The notes under the pieces were generated by a model that saw nothing but the letters and a program-made list of their open reading frames with translations, was not told where the DNA came from and ran no database searches. From Deltaproteobacteria bacterium (GTDB lineage: Bacteria; Myxococcota_A; Polyangia; GCA-2747355; JADLHG01): a stretch of 64,000 nt of DNA. The stretch covers positions 62,001 to 126,000 of the forward strand of contig JADLHG010000042.1 in NCBI GenBank assembly GCA_020848905.1, written 5' to 3'. Below, in pieces: positions 16,285 to 24,818 of this stretch. The first letter of the stretch is position 1. Each line of letters opens with the position of its first letter. The position numbers and the translations under genes are program-made.

Positions 16285-19200
16285 TCACGGCACCGGCGCC
16301 TGGAGGGGGACCCAGGAGCGCGACTGACGCACCTGCGCTATCGCCTGGATCGGGGAGGTGAGCGTGAACGGGAAGTCCCGCCGCTGTGCTCCGGCGCGCA
16401 CCGCGACGACCCCGGCAGCCGCGGGGCTCGCTCCCGGGTGCCCCGATGCGACCTCGATCCGGTAGATGCCGTCCTGCAAGGTGGCCAGGCGCAGCACCTC
16501 GGGTGTCGAGCCGTCCACGCTGTCCGCGAGTACGGTTCCACTCCGGAGCACGAAGAGCGGGGTGATCCGCTGCCCGGACGGCGTCACGATCGCCAGGTCC
16601 AGATCCTGCCCCACCTTCCACGTGGCGCTCACGACGAGCGTCCCGGAGGGGAGGGCCGGGGCGCCCCCGCCCTCTTCCTCGTCAGCTTCGTCGAGCAGCC
16701 GTTCGACGCGGGGGTCCACGCCGTCGTCTGGGGGAGACCAGCCGAGGGCGCGCCCCAGGAGCCGGGACGCTTCCGTCCGAGAGAGCCGCCGCGCCACGAG
16801 GCAGCGCGCGAGCTCCGTGCGCGCCGCTGCCTGCTGCGGCTGCAGCGCCAGGACGGACCAGCGGTGAGAGCAGCTCCGCCCGAGGTCTCCCTTGCGGCGA
16901 TACATCTCGGCCAGCGCCCGTTGCAGCCGATGACTGCTCGGGTGGAGCTCCGCGAGCGACGCGTAGGTACGGAGGGCGCGCGGTTGGTCGAGCGCGGCCG
17001 CCTCGCTCTCGGCCAGCGCGCGCACCGCCTCGGCCCCCGAGCCATCGATCTCGGCCCAGCTCCGCGCGTGGCGCAGCGCCTCCTCGTACCGGCCGAGCCG
17101 GACGAGCTGACGGTGGTAGGCCAAGCGCAGGGAGCGCCGCAGGGGCTGGGCCGTGACCGCCCGACGCAAGCGCACCTCCTCCGGGCTCGGAGCGACTCCC
17201 CCGACCGGGGCTTGCTCCACGCGCAGCGTGACTACCGGCCGGCGGGGGCGGCTCCCTCCACTCTCCTGCGCCGCCGCAGCCGCGCCGGAGACCTCCCCGC
17301 CCAGGCGCCCTGCGAGGTCCGGTGGCTCCTCGAAGGGCGTCTCCTCTCCGTCGGGATCTCCGGCACCATCCCGCTCCTCTCCCCCGGGGCGACGTCGCGC
17401 GTCGGTCCCACCGAGCCCGCGCTCTCGTCGGCGCGCCGCGAGCACCTCCCGATGCTGCCGCTCGTTCTCGACGATCACCACGGCCGTGGCCCGGCTCGGC
17501 ACCTGGTAGGCCCGGCTTGCGCGCACGATCTCCGGCCGGTTGTGCGCGTAGTCGTCCGCCGCGAGCGCCTCGACGTAGTGCTGGGCCCAGAGGCGTGCCC
17601 CGAGGCGCGCCGACCGTCGCCCGCCCGCCTCGCTCCCCAGACGCATAGTGAACGTTTTATCTAGAACCTCCTCTCCTATTGTGCCGCGGACCCGCACCTG
17701 CAGGTCCCCCGGGGAGGAGTAGCGCCCGACCAGCAGCACTTCACCCCCGGATGGCACCGCCGGGAGCTGTTCCGGGAAGACGCGGTGCACCGGCACGCCG
17801 TGGAAGCTCACCTCGACGCCGCGCAGCGCGGGGCGATAGTGCGTGGCCAGCAGGTCGAAGATCCGGTTGGGCACATCGTCCCCCGGTCCCAGCCGGTGCA
17901 GCGTTCCACCGAGTCGACGCGTCGCCTCCCGGAGCCAGGCATCGCCCTCCTCGGGGCCGATGCGCAGCGCGCTGAGCGTCGCACCGTGGGGTGTCAGCGC
18001 ATCGAGCACCCATTGAGCCAGCGGTCCGTCGCGGAGCTCCCCCGCGCTGGGTCGGCCGTCCCCCAGATAGATGACGTGCGTCGGGGTGCTCCGGCCGCGG
18101 ATCGCCGCCGCCACGGCGACGAAGGCCTCCTGCAGGTCTGTCGCACCGGCGGGACCCACCGATCGAATGAAGGCCAGCGCGTCCCGCCGCGCCTGGGCCG
18201 TGGGATGGCGGAAACCGCGCGCCCAACCCCGGCACCGGGCATCGCACGCGAGAACCGCGAAGCGGCTTCGGAGGTCCATCTCCGCCAGTAGGGCCTGCAG
18301 GGCCGCGACCTGCAGGGCCCACCCCTGCTTCCCCGTGCTGTAGGAGCTGTCCATCAGCAGGAGGTAGTCCCGCCTCACCGGCGCCCCCGCCGCGGGGATC
18401 TGCGGGCGCAGGGCGGCCACGAAATACCCGCCCCGGTCCCCACAGGGGTCCCCCCGCTGCGTTGCTTCTCCCTCCCCCTCCTTGCGCGGAAGAGCGCAGC
18501 CGCCGCGCCGTCCCCCCTCGGGTTCCTGCACGAGCAACTCCAGCTCGGGGCCCTTCCTCGCGGTCTCGAAGTTCACGACGACGCTGGCGGTGGGGAGGAA
18601 GGCCCTCGCGGCGTAGCGCAGGTGGACCTGGTCTCCCTTGCGCTCGGTGCTCACGGCGTAGAGCGGCGTCGCAACCGCCCCGATCCCACGCCGGTGCCTG
18701 AGCTCGACGTCGACCGAAAAATAGCCGATCGAGCCGCCCGCGCCCCGCTCCGCAGCGAACGGATAGACGTACTCGTAGCGCTCGTGCACCCCTCTCAGCG
18801 CCTCGGTGTAGACCAGGAGCACGCGCCGGAATGCCCGGGGAGCGACGGGCAGGATTCTGACCTTGACGCTCCGGTGGTGCGCCGCCCCCTGACGGAACGG
18901 TACGCGCGGACGGATGGTGTCCTCCAGAGCATGGCGCTGGCCCGGCCGGACGCGTCGCCGCTCGATCAACTCGCCCTCCTCGAGGCGCGCCCCCACCTGA
19001 ACGGCCACCCGAGCCAGGGTCGCACCCCCGGGAAGTGGAAAACGGAGGCTTCCTTCTAGAACGTTAGAAGAATTGTTATAGTACGTTTGTTCTAGTTCGG
19101 TCGTGGCCATGGAGTCTGCGATGCGCACGCGCACCACCTGGGAGGCTAGCTGTAGGGCGTGTGGCCGCCCGTGCCGCGCCACGCGCGCCGTCAGCGATCC

Positions 19201-19863
19201 GATCCCCGGACGAAGCTGCTGCGCGGAGGGGTGCATGGCTCCCCCCTCGCGCGCCCACCGCGTCGCACCGGCGAGGTCCTCGCTCGGTCGGATCCGAGGC
19301 GCCTCTTCGCGCCGCATCTCGGCCACCTCGCCAGCGCCCACCTCGACCCGTCCTCGCGCATTCGCGGCCTCGGCCACTCCCCGGGCCACCTCGAGGCGGG
19401 TGGAGCCTGCGGCGACGCGCAGATCGAGCTTGCTGCCGTGCGCGACCACCTGGCCCGCATGGGTCTTGAAAGTGACCGGCCGCCCGCCGCCGGGAAGGAT
19501 CTCAGCCCAGAGCTCCCCCGAACGGACCTGCAGCGCGTTCGCTCCCTCGAGCAGCAGCTCACTCCCTTCGTTCACATGGAGCAGCGTACCGTCCGACATG
19601 ACTACCTGGACCCGTACGCCGCGCGCCGTGCGGAGGAGCGTTCCGCTCGGGAGGGGGAGCGCCGGCCTCAGGGCTTGCCAGGCCGCGCCGGGGAGCTTCA
19701 CCCCCTGCGCGTGCCCGCTGCGCGGCCCCACCGCGACGACCCGCAGGACCTCCGCCACGCCCTTCTGCCGGGAGAGCTCACGCGCCGCCCGGCGGCCCGC
19801 ACCGCACCCGGCCACGAGCGGAACGAGGAGGAGGCCCACCAGGGCAGCGCGAGCGACGGACAT
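16285..19863 (-). CDS. Large lipoprotein with FecR, VIT, vWA, TPR and DUF2135-like domains
   Basis: A 1192-residue protein from ATG 19863; an upstream GTG at 19884 is less likely. The signal peptide ends in lipobox LVAGC. Domains in order: FecR-like region (about 40-200, MSDGTLLHVNEGSELLLEG), VIT domain (about 215-370), vWA domain (about 430-620) with MIDAS residues DSSYS, GATDL and GDGRPS, a low-complexity linker, TPR-like repeats (about 830-1000) and a C-terminal DUF2135/YfaP-like beta domain (TWKVGQDLDLAIVTPSG). It is probably an envelope adhesion or assembly protein. It lies between pyrB and pyrC with no metabolic link. It contains two AT-rich rare-codon islands. Confidence 0.8.
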   Translation of the reverse strand: MSVARAALVGLLLVPLVAGCGAGRRAARELSRQKGVAEVLRVVAVGPRSGHAQGVKLPGAAWQALRPALPLPSGTLLRTARGVRVQVVMSDGTLLHVNEGSELLLEGANALQVRSGELWAEILPGGGRPVTFKTHAGQVVAHGSKLDLRVAAGSTRLEVARGVAEAANARGRVEVGAGEVAEMRREEAPRIRPSEDLAGATRWAREGGAMHPSAQQLRPGIGSLTARVARHGRPHALQLASQVVRVRIADSMATTELEQTYYNNSSNVLEGSLRFPLPGGATLARVAVQVGARLEEGELIERRRVRPGQRHALEDTIRPRVPFRQGAAHHRSVKVRILPVAPRAFRRVLLVYTEALRGVHERYEYVYPFAAERGAGGSIGYFSVDVELRHRRGIGAVATPLYAVSTERKGDQVHLRYAARAFLPTASVVVNFETARKGPELELLVQEPEGGRRGGCALPRKEGEGEATQRGDPCGDRGGYFVAALRPQIPAAGAPVRRDYLLLMDSSYSTGKQGWALQVAALQALLAEMDLRSRFAVLACDARCRGWARGFRHPTAQARRDALAFIRSVGPAGATDLQEAFVAVAAAIRGRSTPTHVIYLGDGRPSAGELRDGPLAQWVLDALTPHGATLSALRIGPEEGDAWLREATRRLGGTLHRLGPGDDVPNRIFDLLATHYRPALRGVEVSFHGVPVHRVFPEQLPAVPSGGEVLLVGRYSSPGDLQVRVRGTIGEEVLDKTFTMRLGSEAGGRRSARLGARLWAQHYVEALAADDYAHNRPEIVRASRAYQVPSRATAVVIVENERQHREVLAARRRERGLGGTDARRRPGGEERDGAGDPDGEETPFEEPPDLAGRLGGEVSGAAAAAQESGGSRPRRPVVTLRVEQAPVGGVAPSPEEVRLRRAVTAQPLRRSLRLAYHRQLVRLGRYEEALRHARSWAEIDGSGAEAVRALAESEAAALDQPRALRTYASLAELHPSSHRLQRALAEMYRRKGDLGRSCSHRWSVLALQPQQAAARTELARCLVARRLSRTEASRLLGRALGWSPPDDGVDPRVERLLDEADEEEGGGAPALPSGTLVVSATWKVGQDLDLAIVTPSGQRITPLFVLRSGTVLADSVDGSTPEVLRLATLQDGIYRIEVASGHPGASPAAAGVVAVRAGAQRRDFPFTLTSPIQAIAQVRQSRSWVPLQAPVP

Positions 19864-19920
19864 GGCTGGTAGAGAGTAAGGCACAGGCCCCGTGGCGGGT
19901 CCAGCGCGCCAGCGGCCGCT

Positions 19921-20853
19921 CTACTCGACGGGGGGGCTCCCCGAGAGGAGGTAGAGGACGGCCATGCGCACGGCCACCCCGTAGCTGACCTGCTCCAGGA
20001 TGACCGACCGCGGACCATCGGCCACGTCGGGGGCTAGCTCGACACCCCGGTTGATCGGCCCTGGGTGCATGACGATCGCCTGGGGGTGGCTGACCTCGAG
20101 CAGGCGCTGCGTGAGCCCGAAGGTGCGGGCGTACTCGCGCGCGGTCGGAAAGAGGCTCTGCTGCTGCAGACGTTCGGCCTGGATGCGGAGCATCATGATT
20201 ACGTCGGCGCCTTCGAGCGCCTCGACGAGCGTGCGGCACACGCGCACTCCGGGGCCCTCGACCCCGGGGGGGAGCATCGTCCGGGGGCCGGCGAGACGCA
20301 CGCGGGCCCCGAGCTTGCCGAGGGCCGCCAGGTTCGACCGCGCGACACGGCTGTGGGCGATGTCGCCGACGATGGCCACCTCGAGCCCCTCGACTCTCCC
20401 CTTCTGCCGGCGAATGGTCGCGCAATCGAGCAGCGCCTGGGTAGGGTGCGCGTGAGAGCCGTCGCCGGCATTCACGACGGCCACGTCCAGGTGACGGGCG
20501 ATGAAGTGCGGCGCGCCCGCCTCGCTGTGTCGCATGATCAGGATCTCCGGCCGCATCGCTTCCAGATTGCGCACCGTGTCCAGCAGCGTCTCCCCCTTGA
20601 CCGCGCTCGAGGCGGAGGCCGTGATGTTGAGGGTGTCGGCACTGAGGCGCTTCGCGGCGATCTCGAAGCTCGTCCGCGTGCGCGTGCTCGGCTCGACGAA
20701 GTAGGTGACGACCGTCCGCCCGCGGAGCGTCGGGACCTTCTTGATCGGCCGTTCCGAGATGTCGAGGAATCGGTCGGACAGATCGAGGATGGAGACGATC
20801 TCCTCGCGGGTCAGACTGCTGATGTCCAGAAGGTGTCGTTGCCGGAAGGTCAT
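19921..20853 (-). CDS. pyrB: Aspartate carbamoyltransferase catalytic subunit
   Basis: A 310-residue transcarbamylase. The carbamoyl-phosphate loop is STRTRTSFE, the second-subunit loop is SSAVKGETL, and HPTQALLD and [10 protein letters not shown] are also in place. It condenses carbamoyl phosphate with aspartate. No pyrI regulatory subunit is present, consistent with a class B/C ATCase. The start overlaps the pyrR stop by four bases (ATGA). Confidence 0.95.
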   Translation of the reverse strand: MTFRQRHLLDISSLTREEIVSILDLSDRFLDISERPIKKVPTLRGRTVVTYFVEPSTRTRTSFEIAAKRLSADTLNITASASSAVKGETLLDTVRNLEAMRPEILIMRHSEAGAPHFIARHLDVAVVNAGDGSHAHPTQALLDCATIRRQKGRVEGLEVAIVGDIAHSRVARSNLAALGKLGARVRLAGPRTMLPPGVEGPGVRVCRTLVEALEGADVIMMLRIQAERLQQQSLFPTAREYARTFGLTQRLLEVSHPQAIVMHPGPINRGVELAPDVADGPRSVILEQVSYGVAVRMAVLYLLSGSPPVE

Positions 20854-21413
20854 GCGCCGGGCTCCGCCTCCATCTCGAGAAGCACAACCTGATCCACGTG
20901 GCCACGCTCCGAGAGCCGCACCTTCACCGTCTGGAACGGCTCCGTCTCCACCCGGAGTCCCACGTAGTCTGCCTGGACCGGCAGCTCGCGCAGCCCGCGG
21001 TCGACGAGGACGGCCAGTCGCACCCGGCGAGGTCGTCCGTAGTCGTTGAGCGCATCCAGCGCTGCGCGCACCGTGCGACCGGTATACAGCACGTCGTCCA
21101 CCAGCACGACCTTCCGGGCAGACAGGCGAAACGGCAGCTCCGTGGGACCTATCTCGGGTCGCGGCAGGCCCGCGAAGAGGTCGTCCCGGTAGAGCGTGAT
21201 GTCGACCGCACCCACGGGCACCTGCTCGCCTTCGGCCTCCTCGATGAGTCGTGCCAGCCGTTCGGCCAGGTGGACCCCGCCGGTCCGGATGCCGACCAGC
21301 ACGAGGTCCAGCACTCCTCCCTCGCGCTCGACGATCTCGTGGGCCAGACGACGCATCACCCGAGCCAAGGTCGCGTCGTCCATGAGCTGGCGCTTCTCGA
21401 GGATCGTCGTCAT
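20850..21413 (-). CDS. pyrR: PyrR pyrimidine operon regulator / uracil phosphoribosyltransferase
   Basis: A 187-residue phosphoribosyltransferase-fold protein. The PRPP loop is [13 protein letters not shown], with DITLYRDDL and [13 protein letters not shown] upstream, all typical of PyrR. In Gram-positive bacteria PyrR controls transcription attenuation by binding leader RNA. Here the candidate promoter leaves only a short leader, and no attenuator hairpins are evident, so it may act as a uracil phosphoribosyltransferase or regulate differently. It is the first gene of the pyr run, with GGAG five bases before the ATG. Confidence 0.92.
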   Translation of the reverse strand: MTTILEKRQLMDDATLARVMRRLAHEIVEREGGVLDLVLVGIRTGGVHLAERLARLIEEAEGEQVPVGAVDITLYRDDLFAGLPRPEIGPTELPFRLSARKVVLVDDVLYTGRTVRAALDALNDYGRPRRVRLAVLVDRGLRELPVQADYVGLRVETEPFQTVKVRLSERGHVDQVVLLEMEAEPGA

Positions 21414-21431
21414 GCGCTCTCCGCGGCGCGT

Positions 21432-21460
21432 AACCTATGTCCCGGCCGGAGACGGGTCAA
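21432..21460 (-). promoter_or_regulatory. Candidate sigma-70 promoter of pyrR
   Basis: On the minus strand TTGACC (21460-21455, 5 of 6 matches) is followed after 17 bases by TAGGTT (21437-21432, 3 of 6). The pyrR ATG lies 18 bases beyond the -10, leaving a leader of roughly ten bases that includes GGAG. Such a leader is too short for a PyrR-type attenuator. Confidence 0.4.
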
Positions 21461-21548
21461 CGGGATTCGAGGCACCCCGACAGCGCGCGGCCCCGTGCCC
21501 TCCGCCGCGGGCGTTGCACGGCTTTTCGTGCGGCCGTATTCTGGGAAC

Positions 21549-22280
21549 GTGGTCACTGCGGCGGCGGTCATCATCGGGGACGAGATCCTTTCCGGGAAGG
21601 TGCGCGACACCAACGGACACCGTCTCATCGACCTCCTGCGGAGCGTGGGGGTGGAGCTCTGCCGCATCACCACGATCGGCGACGATCCGGCCCAGATCGC
21701 CGAGGAGGTCGGGCGCTGCGCGGCGCGCTACGACTACGTCTTCACCTCCGGCGGGATTGGTCCCACCCACGACGACCGCACGATGGAAGGGATCGCGCAG
21801 GCCTTCTCCGTCGGACTGGTGCGGCACCCGCGCCTGGAGAGCCTAGTCCGGCACTACCTCGGCGAACGCGTGGCCGAGGCCGCCTTCAAGATGGCGGAGG
21901 TCCCCGAGGGGACGCGACTCCTCGGGGACGGGCCGGTGCCCGCCTTGACCTTCCGGAATATCTTCATCCTCCCCGGCATACCCCAGTTCTTCGTCGCCCA
22001 GCTCGAGCTCGTGCGGAGCCTCTTCAGCGGCAAGTCGCCGACGCTCCACCGCCTCTACCTGCGCGCCGAGGAGTGCGACATCGCCGAGCTCCTTGGGCGC
22101 GTCCAGCGCGACCTGCCCAGCGTGAAGATCGGCAGTTATCCCCGCTTCGGCGACCCGAGCTACAGCGTCCTCGTGACCGTGGAAGGGAGCGACGCGGGGC
22201 AGGTGCAGACGGCGCTGACCGAGCTCATCACCCGCCTCCCCGAGGACCGGCTCCTGCGCGTCGAGTCCGGCGAGGAGTGA
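21549..22280 (+). CDS. CinA N-terminal-type molybdopterin-binding-fold protein
   Basis: A 243-residue protein with the MoaB/MogA-like fold of competence/damage-inducible protein A: AAVIIGDEILSGKVRDTN at the N-terminus, TSGGIGPTHDD, and ILPGIPQFF. Members with this N-terminal domain include ADP-ribose or NMN-processing enzymes. The C-terminal nicotinamide-nucleotide amidase domain of full-length CinA is absent. The GTG at 21549 is chosen because the family motif starts within a few residues of it; the Shine-Dalgarno is weak (TGGGA). Confidence 0.85.
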   Translation: MVTAAAVIIGDEILSGKVRDTNGHRLIDLLRSVGVELCRITTIGDDPAQIAEEVGRCAARYDYVFTSGGIGPTHDDRTMEGIAQAFSVGLVRHPRLESLVRHYLGERVAEAAFKMAEVPEGTRLLGDGPVPALTFRNIFILPGIPQFFVAQLELVRSLFSGKSPTLHRLYLRAEECDIAELLGRVQRDLPSVKIGSYPRFGDPSYSVLVTVEGSDAGQVQTALTELITRLPEDRLLRVESGEE

Positions 22281-22311
22281 TCGCTCCACCGGCACTGTAG
22301 TTCCTGAAATT

Positions 22312-22331
22312 GCAGGGACCTTCCTCCCTGC
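22312..22331 (+). other. Perfect 7-bp hairpin ahead of the exosortase operon
   Basis: GCAGGGA (22312-22318) and TCCCTGC (22325-22331) form a perfect seven-base stem with a six-base loop, 32 bases after the CinA-like stop and 84 bases before the exosortase ATG. No T-tract follows, so it is a poor intrinsic terminator; it could be a regulatory hairpin or a weak terminator. Confidence 0.35.
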
Positions 22332-22414
22332 CATCGATTCGCCACATTCTCGCCGCCAACTCTCCTCGGACCTTCCCCGCGCAGGTCATTCGAGGCGCCT
22401 AGGCTCGTAGTGGC

Positions 22415-23254
22415 ATGCGACGCCTGATCTCCTCCATCGATCCTCTCCTCGTCGGCTCTCTCGGCGCTCTCGCGCTGCTCCACGCCCCCGCGATCCGGTG
22501 GCTCGTGGGAACCTGGACCGACGAGAGCTATCAATCCTGGGGCTTTCTTCCGCTCCTCCTCGCTCTGGCCCAGCTTCGCCACCTCGGCCCGCGCCGCGCG
22601 GAGGCCAGCGCACCGCACCTCCGCGGACTCCTCCTCGTGGCGGCCACGACCCTCCTCGTGGCCCGCCTGGAGCTAAACGTCCTCTTAGCGGCCCTGGCGC
22701 TGCTCAGCCTGCAGCTCTGGGTCGCCGCCTATTTCGTCGAGCGGGGCCGATGGTACCTCCACCCTCGCCTCTGGCTCGGCCTCCTCTCGCTGCCCGCCGT
22801 CTACTGGGGGAACGCGCTCGTGGGCCACCGCCTCCAGGAGCTCGCCTCGCAGGGCGCCGCCACGATCTTGCGGCTCTACGGCCTGCCGCTCCGGCGACAC
22901 GGCGCGGAGCTGAGCCTTGGCGAGACCACCCTCGTGGTGGATGCCAGCTGCAGCGGGATCCGCCTACTCTACGTGGGCCTGCTGCTCGGGCTGCTCACCC
23001 TGCCTTCGCTCCGGAGCCGCACGCGGCAGCTCCTCGGCTGGATGGGACTCCTCGTCGCGCTCGTCGGGGCCAACACCATGCGCGTCGTGGGCCTGGCCGC
23101 AGCGCAGCTCCACCTCGGTCGGCCTCTCGGCGACGCCGCCCACCAGAGCCTCGGCCTCGTGGCTTTCGTGGTGGTCGCCGCCCCGTTGCTCGTGCTGCTC
23201 CGGGAGCGACAGCCATCGCCCTCGTGCTCAGTTTCCACCGAGGGCTCCGCATGA
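22415..23254 (+). CDS. Exosortase family transpeptidase-like membrane protein
   Basis: A 279-residue integral membrane protein with about eight hydrophobic helices. The catalytic triad of the exosortase/archaeosortase family is complete and correctly spaced: Cys179 in DASCSGIRLL, Arg223 in NTMRVVGL, and His243 in GDAAHQSLGL. These enzymes cleave PEP-CTERM tails at the membrane and hand the protein on, probably to a surface anchor. It starts a four-gene overlapping operon whose last gene encodes a protein with a PEP-CTERM tail, presumably its substrate. The exosortase subtype cannot be fixed by eye. Confidence 0.9.
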   Translation: MRRLISSIDPLLVGSLGALALLHAPAIRWLVGTWTDESYQSWGFLPLLLALAQLRHLGPRRAEASAPHLRGLLLVAATTLLVARLELNVLLAALALLSLQLWVAAYFVERGRWYLHPRLWLGLLSLPAVYWGNALVGHRLQELASQGAATILRLYGLPLRRHGAELSLGETTLVVDASCSGIRLLYVGLLLGLLTLPSLRSRTRQLLGWMGLLVALVGANTMRVVGLAAAQLHLGRPLGDAAHQSLGLVAFVVVAAPLLVLLRERQPSPSCSVSTEGSA

Positions 23255-23823
23255 GCGCCCGCACCGCCACTCTTGGCCTCCTCCTGGCTGCGCTCCTGCG
23301 TCCGCTAACCGCCGCCCCATCCAGGCCGGCCCTCGCTCCTGACGCAGGGCTCGCCCTCCCCGGGACGCTCTTCGGCGCGCCGGGCTCGCCCCTCTCGCTG
23401 AGCAAGGCCGAGGCCGCGCTCGTCGCGCGTCGTGGAGCGCGCATCCTCCGGCGAGCCTACGGGGCGACCCAGGTGGCCGCCGTCACCGTGCGAGGCGGTC
23501 TCAGAGAACACCACCCGCCGACGGCTTGCCTGCAGGCGGACGGCTTCACCGTCCTCGCCAGTCGCGAGAGGAAGACAGCCCACGGGTGCGCCACGGAGCT
23601 GACGTTGCGGCGGGGCTCGGAGGTGCGCGCGTTTCTGTACACCTATGACGACGGACGCCGCGCCGTCTGCAGCTACGCGGCCCGCACCATCCGTGCCCTC
23701 GGGCAGGCCCTGCTGGGGCGCGAGCGCACCTGGTCCACCGTCCAGATCCTCGACTCGGGTCCCGCCCGGGCCGAAGCCGCGCTCGCCGAACTGATGCACC
23801 ACCGCCGAAGGAGACCCGAATAA
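23251..23823 (+). CDS. Exosortase-associated EpsI-like exported protein
   Basis: A 190-residue protein with an N-terminal hydrophobic segment (ATLGLLLAALLRPL). The central HHPPTACLQADGFTVL resembles the conserved H-x-P-x-x-C...G segment of EpsI-like proteins, which accompany or are fused to exosortases. Three further cysteines/aromatic motifs (AHGCATEL, VCSYAARTI) may form disulfides. Its ATG overlaps the exosortase stop (ATGA), so the two are translated together. The EpsI assignment rests on this motif plus position, since overall similarity is modest. Confidence 0.65.
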   Translation: MSARTATLGLLLAALLRPLTAAPSRPALAPDAGLALPGTLFGAPGSPLSLSKAEAALVARRGARILRRAYGATQVAAVTVRGGLREHHPPTACLQADGFTVLASRERKTAHGCATELTLRRGSEVRAFLYTYDDGRRAVCSYAARTIRALGQALLGRERTWSTVQILDSGPARAEAALAELMHHRRRRPE

Positions 23824-24818
23824 TGGACGCTACACCCCCTGTCCCCGCTTCCCCCGTTTCGCGGCACGCACCACCTCACCCCTTCCGGGCAGCGCCCTGG
23901 TACGACCCACGCGTCGAGCACCGCCCGTGCGCCTGCCCGAAGTGCGCCGCGACCGTGCGCCCGCGGCGAGGACGCCCCCTGCTGCGGGTGCTCGCGCTCC
24001 TCGCGGGAGGGGTCGCCCTCCCCACCTTCGCCTGGCTCTGCAACACCGCCCTCGGGGTGGTCGAGCTCGGCGGCATCGGAACGGTCGCGCTCTTCGCCAC
24101 CGTCGCCTCCGCGCTGGCTCACCTCTTCTTCGCCCCGCGGCGCCCGCACCCCGACGGCCCCGGCTCGGTCGACCAGCTGCCAGGACCGACCTGGGCCCGC
24201 ATCACGCTCCTTCTCGGTGCGCTCTTCAGCCTCCTCTTCTGGGGCTACCTGGCGCTCCTCTTCGTGCCGCTCATCCCCCTCTCGCTGCTGGCCATCATCT
24301 GGCTCGGCCTGGGTCTGGCCGGCCTCGCCCCCTACGGCGCGTTCGCCGTGGCTCTCGTGCACGTCCTTCGCGACCTCCGCGGCCTCCGCGAGCGCCTCCG
24401 TCGCCCGACGCGCGTCCTCCTCGTGGTGGTCCCCCTCGTGCTGCCCGTGGCCGCCGCCGCGCTCTCCGCCCTTCACGCCTCGGCCGCACGCCTTGGCCTC
24501 GACCGGACCGTGACCGCGCTCGTCGCCCTTCCGCCGCATTCGACCGAGCGCCTCCAGGCGGTCGCGGAGCTCCGGGTCGCGCCCGCCCTGCTCGTGGACG
24601 CGTACTTCCGCGCGGAAGGGGTCCCCGACCGGCAGGCCGCCATCGCCGACGCGTATCTTCGCCTCACCGACGAGACGCTCCACGAACCCGTGCGGCAGCG
24701 GGCGCGTCACCGTCGCGAGGCGCTCGTTCGTCCCTGGTGGTTCCTCGACCTTGGTTCGCCCTCCAGCGGTCCCTTTGGCCGCGGAGCCCTTCCCTTCCCC
24801 CTCGGAGGACTGCGATGA
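23823..24818 (+). CDS. Polytopic membrane protein of the exosortase operon
   Basis: A 331-residue protein. The N-terminus carries a C-x-C-x2-C cluster (CACPKC near residue 38), possibly a small zinc ribbon. Five to six transmembrane helices follow between about residues 55 and 220, and then a soluble, Arg-rich helical tail of about 110 residues. No family is recognised. It begins inside the stop of the EpsI-like gene (TAATG) and its own stop overlaps the next ATG. Its fixed place between exosortase and substrate suggests an accessory role in sorting or anchoring, which is inference. Confidence 0.7.
   Translation: MDATPPVPASPVSRHAPPHPFRAAPWYDPRVEHRPCACPKCAATVRPRRGRPLLRVLALLAGGVALPTFAWLCNTALGVVELGGIGTVALFATVASALAHLFFAPRRPHPDGPGSVDQLPGPTWARITLLLGALFSLLFWGYLALLFVPLIPLSLLAIIWLGLGLAGLAPYGAFAVALVHVLRDLRGLRERLRRPTRVLLVVVPLVLPVAAAALSALHASAARLGLDRTVTALVALPPHSTERLQAVAELRVAPALLVDAYFRAEGVPDRQAAIADAYLRLTDETLHEPVRQRARHRREALVRPWWFLDLGSPSSGPFGRGALPFPLGGLR

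Noticed and set aside
16285-16380. PEP-CTERM tail on the large VIT/vWA lipoprotein
   Set aside because: Its C-terminus (SWVPLQAPVP) has no hydrophobic helix or basic tail; it is anchored by a lipobox.
17322-17648. Short plus-strand frames inside the large lipoprotein gene
   Set aside because: They are Arg/Pro/Ser-rich shadows with no start signal.
19864-19920. Possible start of the large lipoprotein at GTG 19884
   Set aside because: The seven extra residues add nothing to the signal peptide; ATG 19863 gives a normal lipoprotein signal.
21414-21548. PyrR-type attenuator leader upstream of pyrR
   Set aside because: No anti-anti-terminator/terminator hairpin pair or T-tract is visible, and the candidate promoter leaves only a short leader.
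22290-22306. Sigma-54-like CGGCAC-N5-TTCC ahead of the exosortase operon
   Set aside because: The -24 half fits, but the essential GC of the -12 element is CC, so an RpoN promoter is not supported, even though other PEP-CTERM systems use RpoN.
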